Shown here piece after piece: positions 1-12,900 of a stretch of DNA of 64,000 bases. The notes under the pieces are model-generated. The model worked only from the letters and a program-made list of their open reading frames with translations. It was not told the DNA's origin and made no database searches. The stretch comes from Edolisoma coerulescens (taxonomy: Eukaryota; Chordata; Aves; Passeriformes; Campephagidae). Position 1 is the stretch's first letter, and every line of letters starts with the position of its first letter. A program made the position numbers and the translations under genes. The stretch is from NCBI GenBank assembly GCA_013397115.1, contig VWZW01006824.1, positions 558,001-622,000 on the forward strand. Direction: 5' to 3'.

Positions 1-802
1 CATGAAATCTCTGGCTCTCAATGGTGGTTTTGGTCCACTTCCCAAACTCTCTTCTCTGCCAAAAGATATTAGAGATCAAAGCTTTAAAAACCAATTATCC
101 TTGAAACAGAACTCTAGTGTTATATCCCTGCCATCACAAGACTGGAATTCTTGGTATGCTGAGTGCAAGCTTCAGTGGAATGCAACTTCTCAATCAAGTT
201 ATCTTTTAAAAAGTTGTCTATATTATCAATAATTTTATAGTGCAAAACCTCCCCCCCAATACTGATAACAAAACTGCCATATTCTCTCTCATTTGTAAAT
301 AGTCTGCATTATTGCAAGACTGACCAAACCCAGTTTGCCCCATACAGTTGCAACTCAGTTTTATTCATGAAATACAAATATGTAAGAGGTGGTCAGGAGG
401 ACAAACTTCCTCAGCCTTAACGCTGCCCCAAATTCCTCAAAACAGGTGCAGTTATGTGTGGCAGCATAATTTCCTTACTACAAAGAAGACTTTCAGAATT
501 GCTCAGGAGAGAGACACGCTTCCTGCAATACGCCAAGTGAGAGCTGCAGCCGAGGTACGCGGCTCATTCAGCTCCTTCTGCTTTGAAAGACTTGCTAATT
601 CCAGCTGCAAACAAACTAAGTCTTGCTGAGGATGCCAGAGAAAACCAAAGTGATTTTTCCTGTGACCAGGAATCATCCCTTTGGCTATCCATCCCCAAAG
701 GACTGCCAGCTCCAGCACATCTCATGCTTCTCCTTCCCCGCAGAGCAGACCCTGTTCCACTTGGTCCCGTGCTAACAGAAAGAGTGGAAGTATCCATCTT
801 AC
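1..802 (-). other. EDEM3: EDEM3 intron 15, partial
   Basis: This is non-coding sequence downstream of the exon 15 donor. Open frames in 348-966 are short and overlap exon 15 in antisense. I see no recognisable repeat or exon here. Confidence 0.75.
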
Positions 803-957
803 ACTCTGGAAATGCCCCGGGGACAGCTCTTATCCACCACATTCTTCAGAGGCTCACGAATGCTTTGGGCAAACATGGGGTCATTTGGGAAGAGGATCTG
901 GGTGTTCGGACAGGTCCAGTCAAAGTTGCTGTCATCCAGCTCTGTGTACTCGATGCT
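803..957 (-). CDS. EDEM3: EDEM3 exon 15
   Basis: This 155-nt exon starts [20 protein letters not shown] and ends [10 protein letters not shown] plus two bases of Val, before donor GTAAGA. The CPRG segment links the mannosidase domain to the rest of the protein. It is the last EDEM3 exon visible; no further EDEM3 sequence was found in 1-802. Confidence 0.94.
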
Positions 958-3900
958 CTAAAATGAAAGATACAGAGTAAAAAAATGCAGGTTATATTTT
1001 TACACAGAGAACATCAACAGATAAGCCTAACTTAAGTAATCTGTGTACTGGGGACATGCAGCAGCCGAGTGCAATAGGGGGAAGCCAGTGCACTGCAACC
1101 CCCTGGACAGACAAATACAACGCCCATTCTAATTTGTAATTTACTAAATTTCTCTCCACAAATTTATATACAGTTTCTAGATTTTTTTTTTGCAGACACA
1201 GCTAATCCTCTGCTGGCAGACAGTACTTCTCAAGCCTGCTCATGACAAAGCCAGTGCCCTGTATTTTATGTGCTGGACAAGTAAAGGGAGTAGTTCTGGT
1301 TTCACCTGATACTGACTTTAACGCAAGTGACCAGCTGAAGGCTTTAGGTCATTCTTACAAAAAATGTCCCATCTTTTCCTGTGAACAAAAGATTCTCCTC
1401 CTCAGGAGCCACACAGACTTGCAAGTCTGGATGAGGAAGGATGAATCTCTATATAATTCAAAATATTTCTATTTTCTGGAAAGATGGCAGAGTGAACATC
1501 TGCACAAATTGCTGGTTTGTAACATGTGAAACCATGTGGAACATGTCTGGTGGTTTGGAGCCACATTTAGCCTGTCCTTAGCTTAGCAAATAACTGGTTA
1601 TAGATAATGAGCAAGCTCATTTTATAACCCATAAAAATTAATGTAGTATTTTTCTACCTAAAAAGACTCACCCCTCCTATTTGCAACATATTGGCTAATG
1701 AAAAATCATGTATTTAAAGGCTCCCTAAAGCCCAAGACCTAAAGGGCTGCTACTAAGACATGACCTTTCCTGTTTATGAGAGCAAATACAAACAGGATGT
1801 TGGGTTGATAGTACCAAGTATCTCTCTCACAGTTTAACAGCACTGTATTTTTGTTAATAACCATTTACACATTCCATCCATTCAGATAAAATTCCATAAA
1901 AGAGGAACACCCAACGTCATAGCCTTTCAGCCACCTGACACCATTTTCAATGGGTTTTTCTTACTTGGATTATGCCCATTTGCAGCTTCGACTCAAAGAG
2001 CTTAAAAAAATGCATTTGAGCAATTTATTCCATCCTCCCTATTGGCTTTTTGTCAACATTTGCAGTTCTCAAGAGAACGACCCAAGTTAGGCCAGCATTT
2101 AACCCAGCACCAGCTGTGGGAACCCTGCCACGTCAAATTCTTATACTGGGAACAAAAGTTACATAAAATGCTCATTCAGACCCTTCAGAAAACCTCTTAG
2201 ATAGTTCAAAAAACAGCTTCTGTTTCCAAAACTCAAAGAAAAAAGAGAAATTCTCAGGGACGGAACATTTCAGAGAGGGTGTGGGATCTCCACCATGAAG
2301 GAACATTTAACACCAAACCCATGACTCATTAAAACATATGCAGTGTTCGACATTAAGATCAAATAATTAAAAATTTGTCACTGCTTAATGCTAAAGTTCA
2401 TCAAAGAGGGTGATTTTTCCAGGATACATGGCTTGACACACAATACAAGCCTTTTCCTCTGATCCAGGCATTATTGTAAAACTCTTAGAAAATGTTAAAA
2501 ATATAGGCACAAATAAGGGAATTTGTGTCCTTGATGTCTCAGACACCATTTTCTCTTTCTATTCTTCCTTTTTCTTATTGCCTTACAGACAAATTATGTC
2601 ACCTTACTGACCACAAAATCAAAAAATGCGAGGATTTATGATGCTTCATGGCACAGCTGTATTACTCCAGGTTATTCTGGAAGGTTAAGTAATTTATAAA
2701 CCCCTAAGTGTTCTCACATTTACACAATAGGTGCCTACTGCATGAACTAAAGTGATTAAACATCCCAAATCTGTCTGCAGCTGTATCTTGTCAAATTAAC
2801 TCCACAGCTGTCTCAAAAAACCTCTCAAAATCTGTTCATGTGCTAAAACAAACAAGAAAAACTTAGGTTTTAGAAAAAAATAATAAAAAATAAAGATGGG
2901 GACAAAAACATCCTACTGTGTTATCTTCCAGTTTACACAGAAGTGGGGAATGATTTTCTTTTGAAATCTTGCTAATAATTCGTATCTTTTTTCTCAAGGT
3001 TCAGCAGTGCAGAATCCAGTCATTATTCCTACTCTTGTGACTGGCACTGTTAATATGATGAAATAGTGCCTATTAAACACCGTGTTCAAACTGGTGCACT
3101 TCCTCAAACTATGATCTTTCCTGATTTTATTTCCATTTTCCCCTCAAAAAAAGGAAGTGTACCACAGAAACTGATTTCGACTGGAGCTGTTACGTACTGT
3201 ATTTTTTTTAGAGACGGTTTGGTTTGTAGTGGAGAGCCAGAGTGGCAATAGATGAGCTTCTGTAGTGAAGATATAATCTTCAATGTCAAAAATTATGTCC
3301 TCCTTATCAGCAAACAGCAGGTACAGATATTTAAACATCTCAGCCAGGAAGAACGAGTCCATCCTATGGAGAAAAACGGGATTCCTTTAGGGAGATCTCC
3401 TCATTTCTAGAACATCAGTAAAATAAATATTCCTATTGCTCCATCTCTGAAGACTTCATGACTATTACTGCTGAACATAATTCCATTAGCATTCCTTCCA
3501 CTTGGAAGAAGCTGCGTTTGGAGGGAAATGATTCAGCACATTCAGTACAAGACAGCATTATAGAAAAAACACATAAACCTCCTGACAAACTTAGAGATTT
3601 GAAGTATATTTTAGTTGAAAGTAATTCATCTATTGCTCTGAGGCAAATGAAAGGTTATTAAACTAAAAATATTCTTATGGAGCACACTGTAACACTAGTG
3701 AAACAGTTTATGGACTGTTTCAATGCATTTAGAGTTCAATACAATTACAAACAGGTAATTTAAGACTTGGTTATCAGACTGAAGACAGACAGCTCCTCAA
3801 ATATCAATTAATTCAATTACATAAACAGGGCAATTTGATTTTTTCTGTATTTTTGTGTTTAATAAAATAATTGCGCAAACTTTACCTGTCTTCGTGACTT

Positions 3901-6900
3901 CCTGTACGAACATCCTTCATTGCAGCAAACCCACAGGGAACTCTGGCATACTTGTTCAAGTTTTCAATTAGGGTTTTTCCTACTTCTAGGTAGTAAGGGT
4001 CTCCTGTAGCCTACGAAATAAAACCAAACCATTTTTGGTAACCATTGCATCTTGTTTATATCCTAAACTGGCTCCAGTGGATAAGTTAAGCTGGAGATAT
4101 GCTACTCAATTCTATATTGAAATAAAAGAGCAACAAAATTCTAGGTGCTGGAAAGAGTGCTCAAAGGTCAGAGGAATGAATGTGACTGTACCTTATACAA
4201 GAAGTAAGTGCTTTCAGCAAATTCAGGCCTCAGAGGATGCTGAGCCCAGTGAACTCTGAAGTCTGTTGTGAATGCCTGAGGATGAAAGAGAACAGACACA
4301 AATAAATGTAGGAATGCAACCCAAACACAGGTTTATTTGAATTCTGTGTTAGCTATATGACCAGCCTAGCTTTGATAAATACCATTTTTGCAAACATACA
4401 TACCACCTGACACCTCCAGTGCAGTCAAGTGTCACTGCACACTGACAGATGGTTAAGCAGCTGTTTCTAAATTAATACCACAGGCTAGAAGTCAGATATC
4501 TAAAAATTTCCTAGTCTACCTACTCACTCTTAATGTGCACTGGGAAAAGCCACTTCTGTCATATATTCACTATTATTTCATACTAAGGTTTAAACCAAGT
4601 CTTTGCTTAAGGGATGGTCTGTTGGCTTAAATACAACTACCTGACCCTTTAAAGTTTCTTTCATAAATACAAAACACAAAAAACCCAACCAAAAAACCCA
4701 TGAAGAGCCAAATCACACCATTTTAAAAGGACTCAAAAAAAAAAAAAATCATTCCAGTGCTTAGCATTCTTTACTCTCAATGACCACACTAGGTGAATGT
4801 GATGTTAATTAAAATGTTCTCTAACGGAAATAAGCTTACACCAGAGGAAAGTCAAAATTAAACCTGGAGTCAGAAGCTTTCAAATATAATCTGGGTCATC
4901 ACAAATGAAAGACACACACTTCAGCACGTAAAGAAGCTTTTCTGTCCACAATGGACTTGCTCAAAGACTTGCAGCATCTGCAGTAAGTTTGTGCGCTGAC
5001 TTTCAAGGACATTACACAAAATTTCAGAACATTCTCTCCATCAATTCAGCCTTTAGGTTCCTTCCCTCAGTTAATAAAGATGACTTTGATCTTTAGCATT
5101 AACACTATTATGTTACCAAGCAGCTACTATTGTGATTAGACAGGTTTTGTACACTGAAACGAGTTGAGGTCAGTCCTGAAGTATAAAGTCTAAGCAAGTG
5201 TTAATAGCTGTAGCTTCCTGCTGTTGTGTTAATAACAGCATAACTGAAGGAAAAGTATTTCATATCCCAAACACAGCTGTCAGACATGCAGAACTACAAA
5301 TCACATAAGAATGCTGTGGAAATGAGCCTTTGTTTTTAGTAACACATATACCTACTGGTTTTTCAAATGGGCATCTGAGACTGCTCAAATTGAGGTAAGA
5401 ATCAATTTACACAATCAAAAAAGTACTACCTTACCTCTGGAAGAAAGTTATGCTTTTTTATAACCTGATACAGCATCTCATGTGTTTCAATAGCAGGTCT
5501 AATATCACCCTTCAACACCTAAAATTAAAAAATAAAATTAACACTAATTCACCAAGCACAGGAATAATACTCTAAGTTAAAAACACTCACGGTGTGTTCA
5601 TGTAAAGCTACAGAGCAGTCACTACATACTGTAATTATTACTCCCTATCAGTGTAAGTCACAGATACTCCTTAAAGAGTTTTTTAAGCAGTAACAGTGAA
5701 CTCATTAAATTATTGCCTGTGTAGAACAAGGACCTCTGACATTTGAAGAGAACTGGGGTGAAAATGTGATTTAGTTTTTCTTAAAGATGTCAATGGCACA
5801 CAAACTAGAAAATCTGTCACTAGACTAGTAAAAAGGCAGCTTAATTGGAGTATTTTCATGACTAGGAGTGAAGGAAGCAAATTACACATGGACATACCTT
5901 TCCTGATACTCAACACAGCCAGAAAAGGACATTAACTTGCATCATAGCATTGAAGTGACTGGCAGAGTGAGTACAGAAATCACAGAATCTCAGAATGGCT
6001 GAGGTTGGAAGGGACCTCAAAGCCCATCCAGTGCCACCCCCTGCCATGGGCAGGGACACCTTCCACTAGCCCAGGCTGCTCCAAGCCCTGACCAGCCCGG
6101 CCTTGGACACTTCCAGGGATGTTCCCTCAATATCTCTGAAAATCAAATTACTAACCTTGACTTGAAAATCAGACATCCAACCCAGCTAATCATTTTCTTG
6201 TTATTAAAACCATCTGTACATGGGTTTTACACCTTACCTGCAACCCAGGGAAGAAAGCAAGCAGAGAATCCATCCAGGTCCGAGCATTTAGCATTGGTTT
6301 ATGAATGTGAACATCAAGGAGAAGAGGTGGCTGGCTGATGTATCTCATTATGGCATCGTAATGCTGCCAAACATCAGGAAAAGCAGGAGTTTGTGTATCA
6401 GTTTATTCCTCAAGAGAGAGATGGATCACCAGACTGGCATTTTATTTGAATGGAAAAGCCAGTACTACACTCCCAATCATTACTACATTTGGCAGTGCCA
6501 CTAATCTCTAGTTTTGCAAACTAAAACCAAGTGTAGTAAATACTGAAAAGCTCCACAGTATTACACTTGAGAAGCTTACCAGATTTCCAAGGAATTCACA
6601 TACACAAAAGTATATCCAGCAGCCATGTGATAAACCAGGAACTATCACAGTTAAGGCACATTTGTTTTGGCTGAATTTTAAAGCACACTCTAAAGAAAGC
6701 TGAAATTGCTTTCTCTGAACAACAGTATTCCAAAGCATATGGATCTCAGGAGGAAAAGGAGGTTAAAAAACCCAAACAAAGCAGCTGGACCGGATGGCTC
6801 AGAAGAACTTTAAAACCCATTAGGGTCACCTGCCATGTTGCTGACTTCCCATCCCAAACTTTGTTTTCAGAAGGTGCAATCCTGAGCACATGAGCCAAAC

Positions 6901-9900
6901 TGACAGCAAACACTTAACAGAGGTAACTCAAGCAAAATGTGACACTGGGGGCTGCCCCTTAGGACCATTAAATCATCATTACACCTGAAGTGTTACAACA
7001 GGCCTTTAACTATGGAATTACTCCACTTCTAATAAAAAATCATGCTATATAATATAGAATCATTTTATGATCTAAAGTGTTTTTAATGGATATTGCTATT
7101 TTCAAAAGAAATAATACTTTTATGAAAGAATTATGATGCTGACAAAGTTGTTCAGTAATTTATGAATTTAAAAAAATCTAAGCGTGCTTTTCAGCTTGTA
7201 TACTTAAATGTATCCTGGGCCTGAGGATCTGCAGTGCAAAGCAATATCCACGCTTTGATTTTTTTGTTGCTCCAGGACAGAATGAAAGTGTACAATGGCT
7301 TGGAACAAGAGGCCTTTACATTCTTTTACAGAAACATTTGCAGTATTACATTCTCCCAGGTGATCTGGAAATACAGCTTCTCCCATACTAGGAACATGGA
7401 GAAAGGCCTAGAAGGTTCTGATTTTTACTGGAAGAGGTTAAAATAACTGCTCAGATGACAGCTTATCACCCAAGATTAGCAAAAACCCTCAGTAAAAAGG
7501 GCTGGCACTAAAATACAGCAGAAATCACAGAAATTCTGCTGAAGATCGTTTCTCAGGCTAACAGCTGACAACACAATTACTCTGAAATTTGTATTGCAGA
7601 AGGCACAAACCTGAGCAAGGTGTTAACTTACCGTGTTAAATCTCTCCAGGAAACTGTCATCTCCCAGCAAGACATAGGCTTTTAATAAATATTCATAGTA
7701 TGAATCTATTCCTGCTCCAACTCCGCTATCTAGGAACAGGAGAAAATAAAAAGGTGGGTTTACTTTAAGTAGTGATATGGGTATTTTCCATATATTCCCA
7801 CTTTGATTTTAAAGGCTCTTAGAGTGAACAGAAAAGCCTCCTTTCACTGGAATTAAGGCACAGATGGAAGCAGAGACACAATATTGTGTGTCTATGCCAA
7901 AGGCTTTGCACTACCAGAGCACATAATATGGACAGACATGCATTGAAGACACTTACTTCACTCTTCTCACAGGACACCACTTCTCCCGTCCTATTTATAT
8001 TTTTCCTAAGTATTTATAACAAAGTCTCTGAAAATTCATCCCAAGGCATTTCCCTCTCAGTGTTAAAGAGGATCAGGGAACACTTTGCCATGAATAAACA
8101 GTTTCTCTACCAGGGAGGGCTTTGCCCTCTCAGAGCAGAGCCAGGCTTTGGGGCAGCAGGTTTCTCCACTGCCTGTGCCATTAATATTTTAAAGAGTGCA
8201 GGTTAAGTGTGCTGGGAGCATGTGTGATCTCCCCTGCCCCAGAAGAGAGCTCGTGGTCCCTGCCTGTGGCTCAGACCCCCCACCTTTGCGGACCCAGTCT
8301 CCAGTGTGGATGTTAATGGTGACCCCCACTAAGTTGCTGCTGCGCTGCCTCTTCTCCCAGATAAAATCCAGCGCCTTCCGGGCATACTCCTGCAACAACA
8401 ACAACAGGGAATTTGGGAAACACAGACCCTGAACTCTGTCCTTCTTTTGGCTAGTTCAGTTAAGATGCTAAGACAGGAATAGGATGTTTCATGTCTAACA
8501 ATTTCAGAACTCCTTCTAATCGTCAGAATATTTATCTTGTTTACTTCTGTATTACTCTAACTACTTTCAACCGAAATTATTTCCTGTGATTTAAAAACTG
8601 ATTTTAAAAAAAAAAAAAACAAGCCTTAGCAGAAAGCCCACGAACACTACAAAGCTAAACATATACAAATGCTTTTGTGCAGCACAGCTAAGACATCCAT
8701 TTCATGAACTCAGAATTATTTTTCCAAAATTACAGAAATGTAACAGAACGCTAAAGACCTAAGACAAAAAATAAGGTGTCATGGAAAGCAAACCTCAAAT
8801 ATAGATGTTCCTGTGAATCTGCTTAAAGCTGCAAACTCAAGGATCAAGGTACCAGCACAAGCTGTACAGGTATCAGTTTCTGTTCCTGTTCGTGCTTCTG
8901 GATGTCTTACACCAAATTTTAAGTTAACCTAGAGAAAAACAGAGATTATTATCTTTATTTTTCCTAGCTGAAAGAATCTACACCCCTGTGATTGTATAGC
9001 AAGTATATCATCTATGCTCTTTCTAAAGACAAGAAAAAATAGATCCCTTTGGTTCTGCTCTGCCAACTTAGACATGCACAGAAAAGTATCCACAAATACC
9101 CAAAATCTCAACCCTCCCAAGCACGGACCTGTTGCCTGGTTCACTACACATCTGAGTAAGAGAACACACTCTAAAAATCTAATTCTAGCAATTTTTTTAG
9201 CAATAAATCAGGAACTCAGAATATCACAAGTGCTCCTGGAAATTTAGTTCTGTAAACATCTCACTACTCCTGGCTCCTGAGAGTACCTGCAATTTATCAG
9301 CTTTTGATTTTCTGTCCACTTAATAAATATAGAAATGATTTCGGAAACAGAAATAAAATCAAAACAACTGAAGTCTTGATTACAGCTGTAATCCTGCATT
9401 ACAGAAACAGAACTTACTCTTGGATAAGGGAGACCACTAGTGGTGTTAAAAGCAGGTAAAAGCTTGTAGCCCAGTTCCTTTGCCATGTGCAGGAGTTCAC
9501 CATTGTACCACTGCATATATTCACCTTTTTCTTTCAGCATAATTGCCACTGAGTGCCCGCCTAGGAGACCTCTAAACACAAGAGAAATTATCCACATCTC
9601 AAAAGGTATGTTCATCTGAACAGCAAGGACAACCCTCTACAATTTAGACGACGTACATAACTGTGGCCCCAGTTTTTAGACTGCTGATGCAATTCCCATT
9701 ATAATCAATTATACCAGTATTTTGGAAGCAATTACTCTTGTTTATCATTGGAATCACTAATTCATCAATATTAGACAGGAATAGCAACCAAGACCTCTAA
9801 AATGGCATATAATAACTTAAAATTACATGCTCTGATCCTGCATTGAGCCCCAGGGGTCCCTTCCAAGCTGAAATAATCCACAGCCCCAAGTACCAAAATC

Positions 9901-12900
9901 TGGTAAATCAAGTATTGAACAGAGCCATTTGCAAGCCTCTTTCTGTTAAGCAAACCCACTGCTCCCTCAGCATGCACATGGGGTTCTTAATCAGCAAAGC
10001 TGTGCCTGCAGCAGTGAGATGGGGGGCAGCTTGATCCAGTAGCACTGCAGCAAGTCCTGCCTTGCATTTTAAAACCACTCTCAGGCAAGCTGAGAAAGGC
10101 ACAACTGTTTCTAATAGGTGGAACAGCACAGAAAGGTGTCTTTATTAAAGGCACTGACTAAAAATCCGCATTTTTAGGAGTTTTGAAAACAAAAGTTACT
10201 CACCCAAGGACTCTTATGTTGGTTTCAAAGACAGACACAACTATGTCATTATCTAAATTAACATCCTTTATTACTTTTTTTACAGCCTCTTCAAACTCTT
10301 TGGTTTTATTTAACACCTGGAATACAACAGTGAGCAGGTGTTCAGTTCCAATATAGCTAATGCAGTCACAGTGTATTTGTATACAGGATATTTCAGTGCA
10401 CACACAGTCACCCACAAAATACGTTCATACAATTAAAACCAGAAATACATCAGTGGTTATTAAGAGGTGCCCACTGCTAACTGAGCCTCTTGCTTTAGAC
10501 TGTAAGGGAAAGCAAACTCTTTGGTGTTAAATTAGAGCCAAAAAAAGGCCGTATTAAAAAGTATCAATGAAATGTGAAGGAACTGCTGTAGTTTTCTTAT
10601 TACAACCACCTCCAAACTCCACCCTCACAGCCCTTCAAAGTTCCCACAAGCAACAGTCACTTCAAACAGAGCCAGAGATCAATGATCACGAAAAAGAAAT
10701 CTAAAAATAAGCCTGAGCATCAGAAGACAAACTCGTCGTTTTATCAAAGTTTATCAACAGATTAAACTTACCACAAGAGTGTCCAAGGTATCAATTAAGG
10801 TCAGTGAAAACCTATGAAAGAAAATTTAAAACATATTTACTATAGATCTGTATGTGCAGGAATTAAGTGATTTTTAATAGTAACTGATACCACAGAAGAA
10901 AACTAAATTCTCACAGACCACCAGCTGCAAAAAATGAGTTGTACTCAACATGTTTAATATCAAAACCTCCTTCTAAGTTTCTTCCCTTTCCTACTGACCA
11001 GAATAGGAGCTGACAAAGAAGCTATGATTACAGATACATTTATTTACTGCAAAGCTTTCTAACTTCTGGTAAGCAAATTTAATTTTTATGCTTTGTCTCC
11101 AATCAAATCTATTAAGAAATCCAGCAAAAAAGTTTACATTTTTTTTCCAGCCTCTGTTTTACTTTTTTTTTTAAAAAAAAAAAAGGAAAAATTTTGAGAC
11201 CAAAAGCCATTCCAAGCTAAATTTCTCCTACCAGAAACTGTTCCAACACTAGCAAGTGGTAGGCTTAAAATAAAGAACTGCTTTATTTACTCTAAAATAA
11301 AGAACTATTTTAACTATTTTAACCTTAACCAAGGCCAGGTTGGACAGGGCTTGGAGCAACCTGGGCTAGTGGAAGGTGTCCCTGCCTACGGAAGGATTGG
11401 CACTGGATGGGCTTTAGGGTCCCTTCCAACCCAAACCAGATCAGGATTTGTGATTATTCTGTGAAAAGAGAGCATCAAGTCAGCTCCACGCTGTCTGAAA
11501 CAGGAACATCCCAACGAGGATCAGAGGTTTTCTCCAGGGCTGTTCTAGTGCATCCCAAGCTGAGGGGACCTTTCCCCGTCCCAGGAATTATATCCATAAC
11601 TGTATCTTAAGTATGTCTAATTCCAACAACTGCTCCTATGCTAAGAAACACCCACAACACAGAACAGAATTTACAACACATGATGCAGTTAAAACTGAAC
11701 ACTTTGGAACAGTTAAAATTGCCTACTGAGGAGCAAGCATCAAGGATTTCAGCAAGTGCCCAATGTTTGAGACCTTGTAGGCAACATGTGACAATCAAAA
11801 TTCTATTTCAGTGTTCCTATATTATAATTCTCTTTAATTTGTAAAGACATAAGGGCATTCTCTGAGTGCTGTTTTACAAAAGACAGAGCTTAACTAATGA
11901 CTATGCACAGCTGCCTAAAAAATCCACAACTTTTTCCATACAGAAGGAGGGAAATGATGCATTTCACAGCTATATGGAAGGCTCCTGAGTTCTCCAGGGA
12001 AACAGAACTGACCCAGCCACCTCACCCTGTCATTCTGTCATTGCAAAGGCTGGCAGAGAACACAACTGATGAGGCAGCTGGCAAGAAAAAGGATTAGATA
12101 AGAAATCTGCTACATAATAATGTAACTAATTAAAAGGTACAGAATAAAGCACGTATACAGAAAAACAATAAATACATACAATAATTTAATGCATCTAAGG
12201 GGCTGAAAGGTATTTTTACTCAAATGCTAGTATGTTACTTTTAGAAAAGGTCATTAAAAAGAATGCATGACCAGGATTCAAAATACATTTTCTTGACACT
12301 TTTCATCTGCTGTATCTTGAGATACCTCCAAGGCAGCAAGACTATATGGAAATCTCTAGACTAAAGAACATTTGTACATAACAAAACATAACCAAAATAA
12401 CATGCTCAATATCCTAGAGACAATTAGGAGTATTTAAGAGAAGGATTTCAGCTTTGATTAACACTATTGTGCTTAGAGACATTAAAAAGTGGTATTAAAA
12501 AAACCCCAGCTATTTGTTATTAAAGAATTTGCTCTATAAACCACGCATATTCACAGGAATCAGTTACAAATGCATTTAGAGTAAGTCAACTTTGCCTTTG
12601 ATTATTCCATTTAACATGGAAAAAACCAGTCCTTAAATCTACATTTTGCTAGCCAAAGTTATCAGTATTTTGTACTATCAGCTCCCTTAAAAGAAACAAT
12701 AAAAAATATTTCCATGTCTGAAATAATGTTTTATACTTCTGCAAAGGCCTCAGGCTATCATACACATGATAATCATTTGACTGCTTGTTTTCAGAAAACT
12801 TTCTATTTAAGAAAAGAATTTTAAATATCACTTATTAGGCCAGCATCATGGATAAAGAGTTTATTGCTCTGTTCAGCTGATCATTAACCCTTGCAACATC

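Larger units (their letters stand above)
4276..10771 (-). other. EDEM3: EDEM3 introns 4-11 (block interleaved with exons 5-11)
   Basis: The introns between exons 4 and 12 measure about 455, 632, 489, 404, 554, 1268, 719 and 1159 bp in transcript order. They are AT-rich. Apart from a CR1 piece at 5980-6125, I see nothing recognisable in them. Confidence 0.75.

Noticed and set aside
503..842. A further EDEM3 exon downstream of exon 15
   Set aside because: No frame in 1-802 matches the expected EESF…/PA-domain segments. The visible frames overlap or flank exon 15 in the wrong phase.
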